A DNA stretch of 7,011 nt from Microcaldota archaeon (GTDB lineage: Archaea; Micrarchaeota; Micrarchaeia; Micrarchaeales; Micrarchaeaceae), in NCBI GenBank assembly GCA_021816645.1, contig JAKAXF010000031.1:1-7011 (forward strand), given 5' to 3'. The notes under the pieces are model-generated. The model was not told where the DNA came from, made no database searches, and saw only the letters and a program-made list of their open reading frames with translations. Position 1 is the stretch's first letter. Every line of letters starts with the position of its first letter. The position numbers and the translations under genes were made by a program. Below are positions 5,716 to 7,011 of this stretch, piece after piece.

Positions 5716-6339
5716 ATGAGCCAGTTGATGGACTTCGTGCGTGCGCAGGAGCTTCTGAAAAGGTACGGAATAAACAGCGCCAGGAGCTCTTACGTGAAAA
5801 GCGCATCGGAAGCGGTGCGTTTTGCCGGAGGTAGGCCGATAGTTATGAAAGTCCTATCGCAGAAGGCACTGCACAAGTCCAAGAGTGGCCTGGTGAAGCT
5901 CAGGCTTTACACGGAAAAAGATATAAGCTCAGCCTTCTCGTACCTGAGTTCAAGGGCGCGCGCTCTAAATCTTGGAAACTACAAGATCATAGCACAGGAG
6001 ATGGTGGATAGCGGTACCGAGATAATAATAGGCGGCAACGTAGACCAGCAGTTCGGGAAGATGATCCTACTCGGACTCGGGGGAGTATACGTGGAGGTCT
6101 TCAAGGACGTGGCCCTGAGAGTATGCCCTATAAACCGGTACGACGCCAGGTCTATGATAAAACAATTGAAGTCGTCCAGCATAATAGCTCCGGACGCGCG
6201 AATGGAGAGGATGATAGAATCGGTGCTGCTGAAGGTATCAAAGATGCTTGTCGAGAATGACATTTCAGAACTCGACCTTAATCCAATAATACTTAGAGGG
6301 AATGGTTATACGGCAGTAGACCTTAGGATTATGAAGTGA
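5716..6339 (+). CDS. acdB: ADP-forming acyl-CoA (acetyl-CoA) synthetase, beta subunit, ATP-grasp
   Basis: With the alpha subunit this enzyme makes ATP, a free acid and CoA from acyl-CoA, ADP and phosphate, the archaeal route of substrate-level phosphorylation from acetyl-CoA. The 207-residue product matches the ATP-grasp beta subunit: AQELLKRYGI near 10-19, nucleotide-binding VMK at 43-45, the LHKS segment with His53, probably the phosphate-relay histidine, GTEIIIGGNVDQQFG at 100-114, LGLGGVYVEVFKDVALR at 119-135, and SELDLNP at 184-190. Odd points: the family motif HKSDxGGV reads HKSKSGLV, the loop before DARMERM is about four residues shorter than usual and lacks the RG pair, and the N-terminus is about 20 residues short. 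ATG 5716 is one base after a GGTGG; ATG 5728 (residue 5) is an equally reasonable start. The alpha gene follows after six bases. True substrate specificity is not visible. Confidence 0.88.
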   Translation: MSQLMDFVRAQELLKRYGINSARSSYVKSASEAVRFAGGRPIVMKVLSQKALHKSKSGLVKLRLYTEKDISSAFSYLSSRARALNLGNYKIIAQEMVDSGTEIIIGGNVDQQFGKMILLGLGGVYVEVFKDVALRVCPINRYDARSMIKQLKSSSIIAPDARMERMIESVLLKVSKMLVENDISELDLNPIILRGNGYTAVDLRIMK

Positions 6340-6340
6340 G
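6336..6340 (+). promoter_or_regulatory. Ribosome binding site of the alpha-subunit gene (GTGAG)
   Basis: GTGAG overlaps the beta-subunit stop codon TGA (6337-6339) and ends five bases before the alpha ATG at 6346; a second GTGAT starts at 6340. This placement suggests coupled translation of the two subunits. Confidence 0.45.
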
Positions 6341-6345
6341 TGATC

Positions 6346-7011
6346 ATGAAGAAAGATTATGCGGACTTGCGGTACATAATGAACCCCAGGAGTGTAGCAA
6401 TAATAGGCGCGTCTCCGAATCCGGACAAGGTGGGCCACGTAATACTGCAAAACTATTTCGACGTGGGCTACTCCGGGAAGCTGTTTCCGGTGAACAACAG
6501 CTACGAAGGGAAGATACTGGGCCTTCAGACCTACAAGAGTGTGCTGGACATAAAAGGGGACGTAGACCTCGCTATAATAGCGATACCCGCCGAACACGTT
6601 GCCGATGTCCTGGATGAGTGCGGTAGGGCGCACGTCAGGGGCGTCATAATAATCAGCAGCGGTTTTGCAGAAATAGGAGAGGTAAAGAGGCAGGAAGAGA
6701 TAACAAGAATATCGGACAAGTATGGCGTGCCAGTGATAGGGCCAAACTGCCTTGGGGTAATGGACATGAGGTCCAGGATAGACACTATGTACCTGCCTAC
6801 GTTCAAGCTGGATAAGCCAAAGATAGGAAACGTAAGCTTTGCTTCGCAGAGCGGTGCGGTAGGCAGCCTGATACTAGACATAATATCGCACGAAGGTTTT
6901 GGGCTTTCAAAATTCATATCGTACGGAAACGCGGCCGACGTAGACGAGACCGACATACTGAACTATCTCGCGCACGACAAGGATACCAAGATAATAATAT
7001 TCTACCTAGAA
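6346..7011 (+). CDS. acdA: ADP-forming acyl-CoA (acetyl-CoA) synthetase, alpha subunit, 5' part
   Basis: The frame is open from ATG 6346 to the window end, giving 222 residues of a protein usually about 450-480 long. It begins with the CoA-binding Rossmann domain: MNPRSVAIIGASPNPDKVG at 12-30, then DLAIIAIPAEHV at 74-85, GVIIISSGFAEIG at 99-111 and GPNCLG at 132-137. The succinyl-CoA-ligase-like domain follows, with SFASQSGAVG at 164-173 and SYGNAADVDETD at 192-203. The alpha histidine that is phosphorylated during catalysis, in the SHTGS segment of the family, would lie just beyond residue 222, so it cannot be checked here. Unlike the beta subunit, this part shows no striking motif changes. 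The gene starts six bases after the beta stop with a GTGAG ribosome binding site, so the two subunits are presumably made together. Separate alpha and beta genes are normal for many archaea. Confidence 0.93.
   Translation, partial: MKKDYADLRYIMNPRSVAIIGASPNPDKVGHVILQNYFDVGYSGKLFPVNNSYEGKILGLQTYKSVLDIKGDVDLAIIAIPAEHVADVLDECGRAHVRGVIIISSGFAEIGEVKRQEEITRISDKYGVPVIGPNCLGVMDMRSRIDTMYLPTFKLDKPKIGNVSFASQSGAVGSLILDIISHEGFGLSKFISYGNAADVDETDILNYLAHDKDTKIIIFYLE

Overview
This looks like a piece of an archaeal chromosome. It encodes the archaeal/eukaryotic ribosomal proteins S28e and L24e, deoxyhypusine synthase (archaea and eukaryotes only), a CPSF-type beta-CASP nuclease, an archaeal-type RibB, an FtsZ resembling archaeal FtsZ1, and the two subunits of an ADP-forming acyl-CoA synthetase. 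Promoters look archaeal (TATA-like boxes 25-40 bases before starts), and several starts carry GGTGA/GTGAT-type ribosome binding sites. Genes are tightly packed. Moderate GC, a short L24e and an unusual S28e extension make a small-genome lineage such as the Micrarchaeota (ARMAN-like DPANN) my best guess, but this is inference and no single gene proves it.

Layout. Bases 1-513 (+) are the end of a ribosomal protein operon: possibly the last codons of an upstream gene, then rps28e with a Gln/Ala-rich N-terminal extension, then rpl24e, a zinc-finger protein of only 50 residues. Bases 530-1648 (-) are ftsZ, convergent with rpl24e. A 137-base divergent promoter region separates ftsZ from dhs (1786-2751, +), the hypusine-forming enzyme for aIF5A. 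Bases 2771-3469 (-) are ribB (riboflavin branch), convergent with dhs. Bases 3578-4831 (-) are an aCPSF2-like ribonuclease. After a 109-base divergent promoter region with an inverted repeat, bases 4941-7011 (+) form an apparent three-gene operon: a membrane-anchored tandem winged-helix protein, then the beta and alpha subunits of the acyl-CoA synthetase. The alpha gene runs off the end of the window.

How the genes relate. Most are housekeeping genes for translation, RNA decay, cell division and cofactor synthesis, each with its own promoter. The only apparent functional unit beyond the ribosomal operon is the last one: a putative membrane-tethered DNA-binding protein co-directional and closely spaced with an enzyme that makes ATP from acyl-CoA. 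The most distinctive items are that protein, the beta subunit with altered conserved motifs, and the S28e extension. No gap exceeds 140 bases. I saw no tRNA, rRNA, insertion sequence, CRISPR array or other mobile element.
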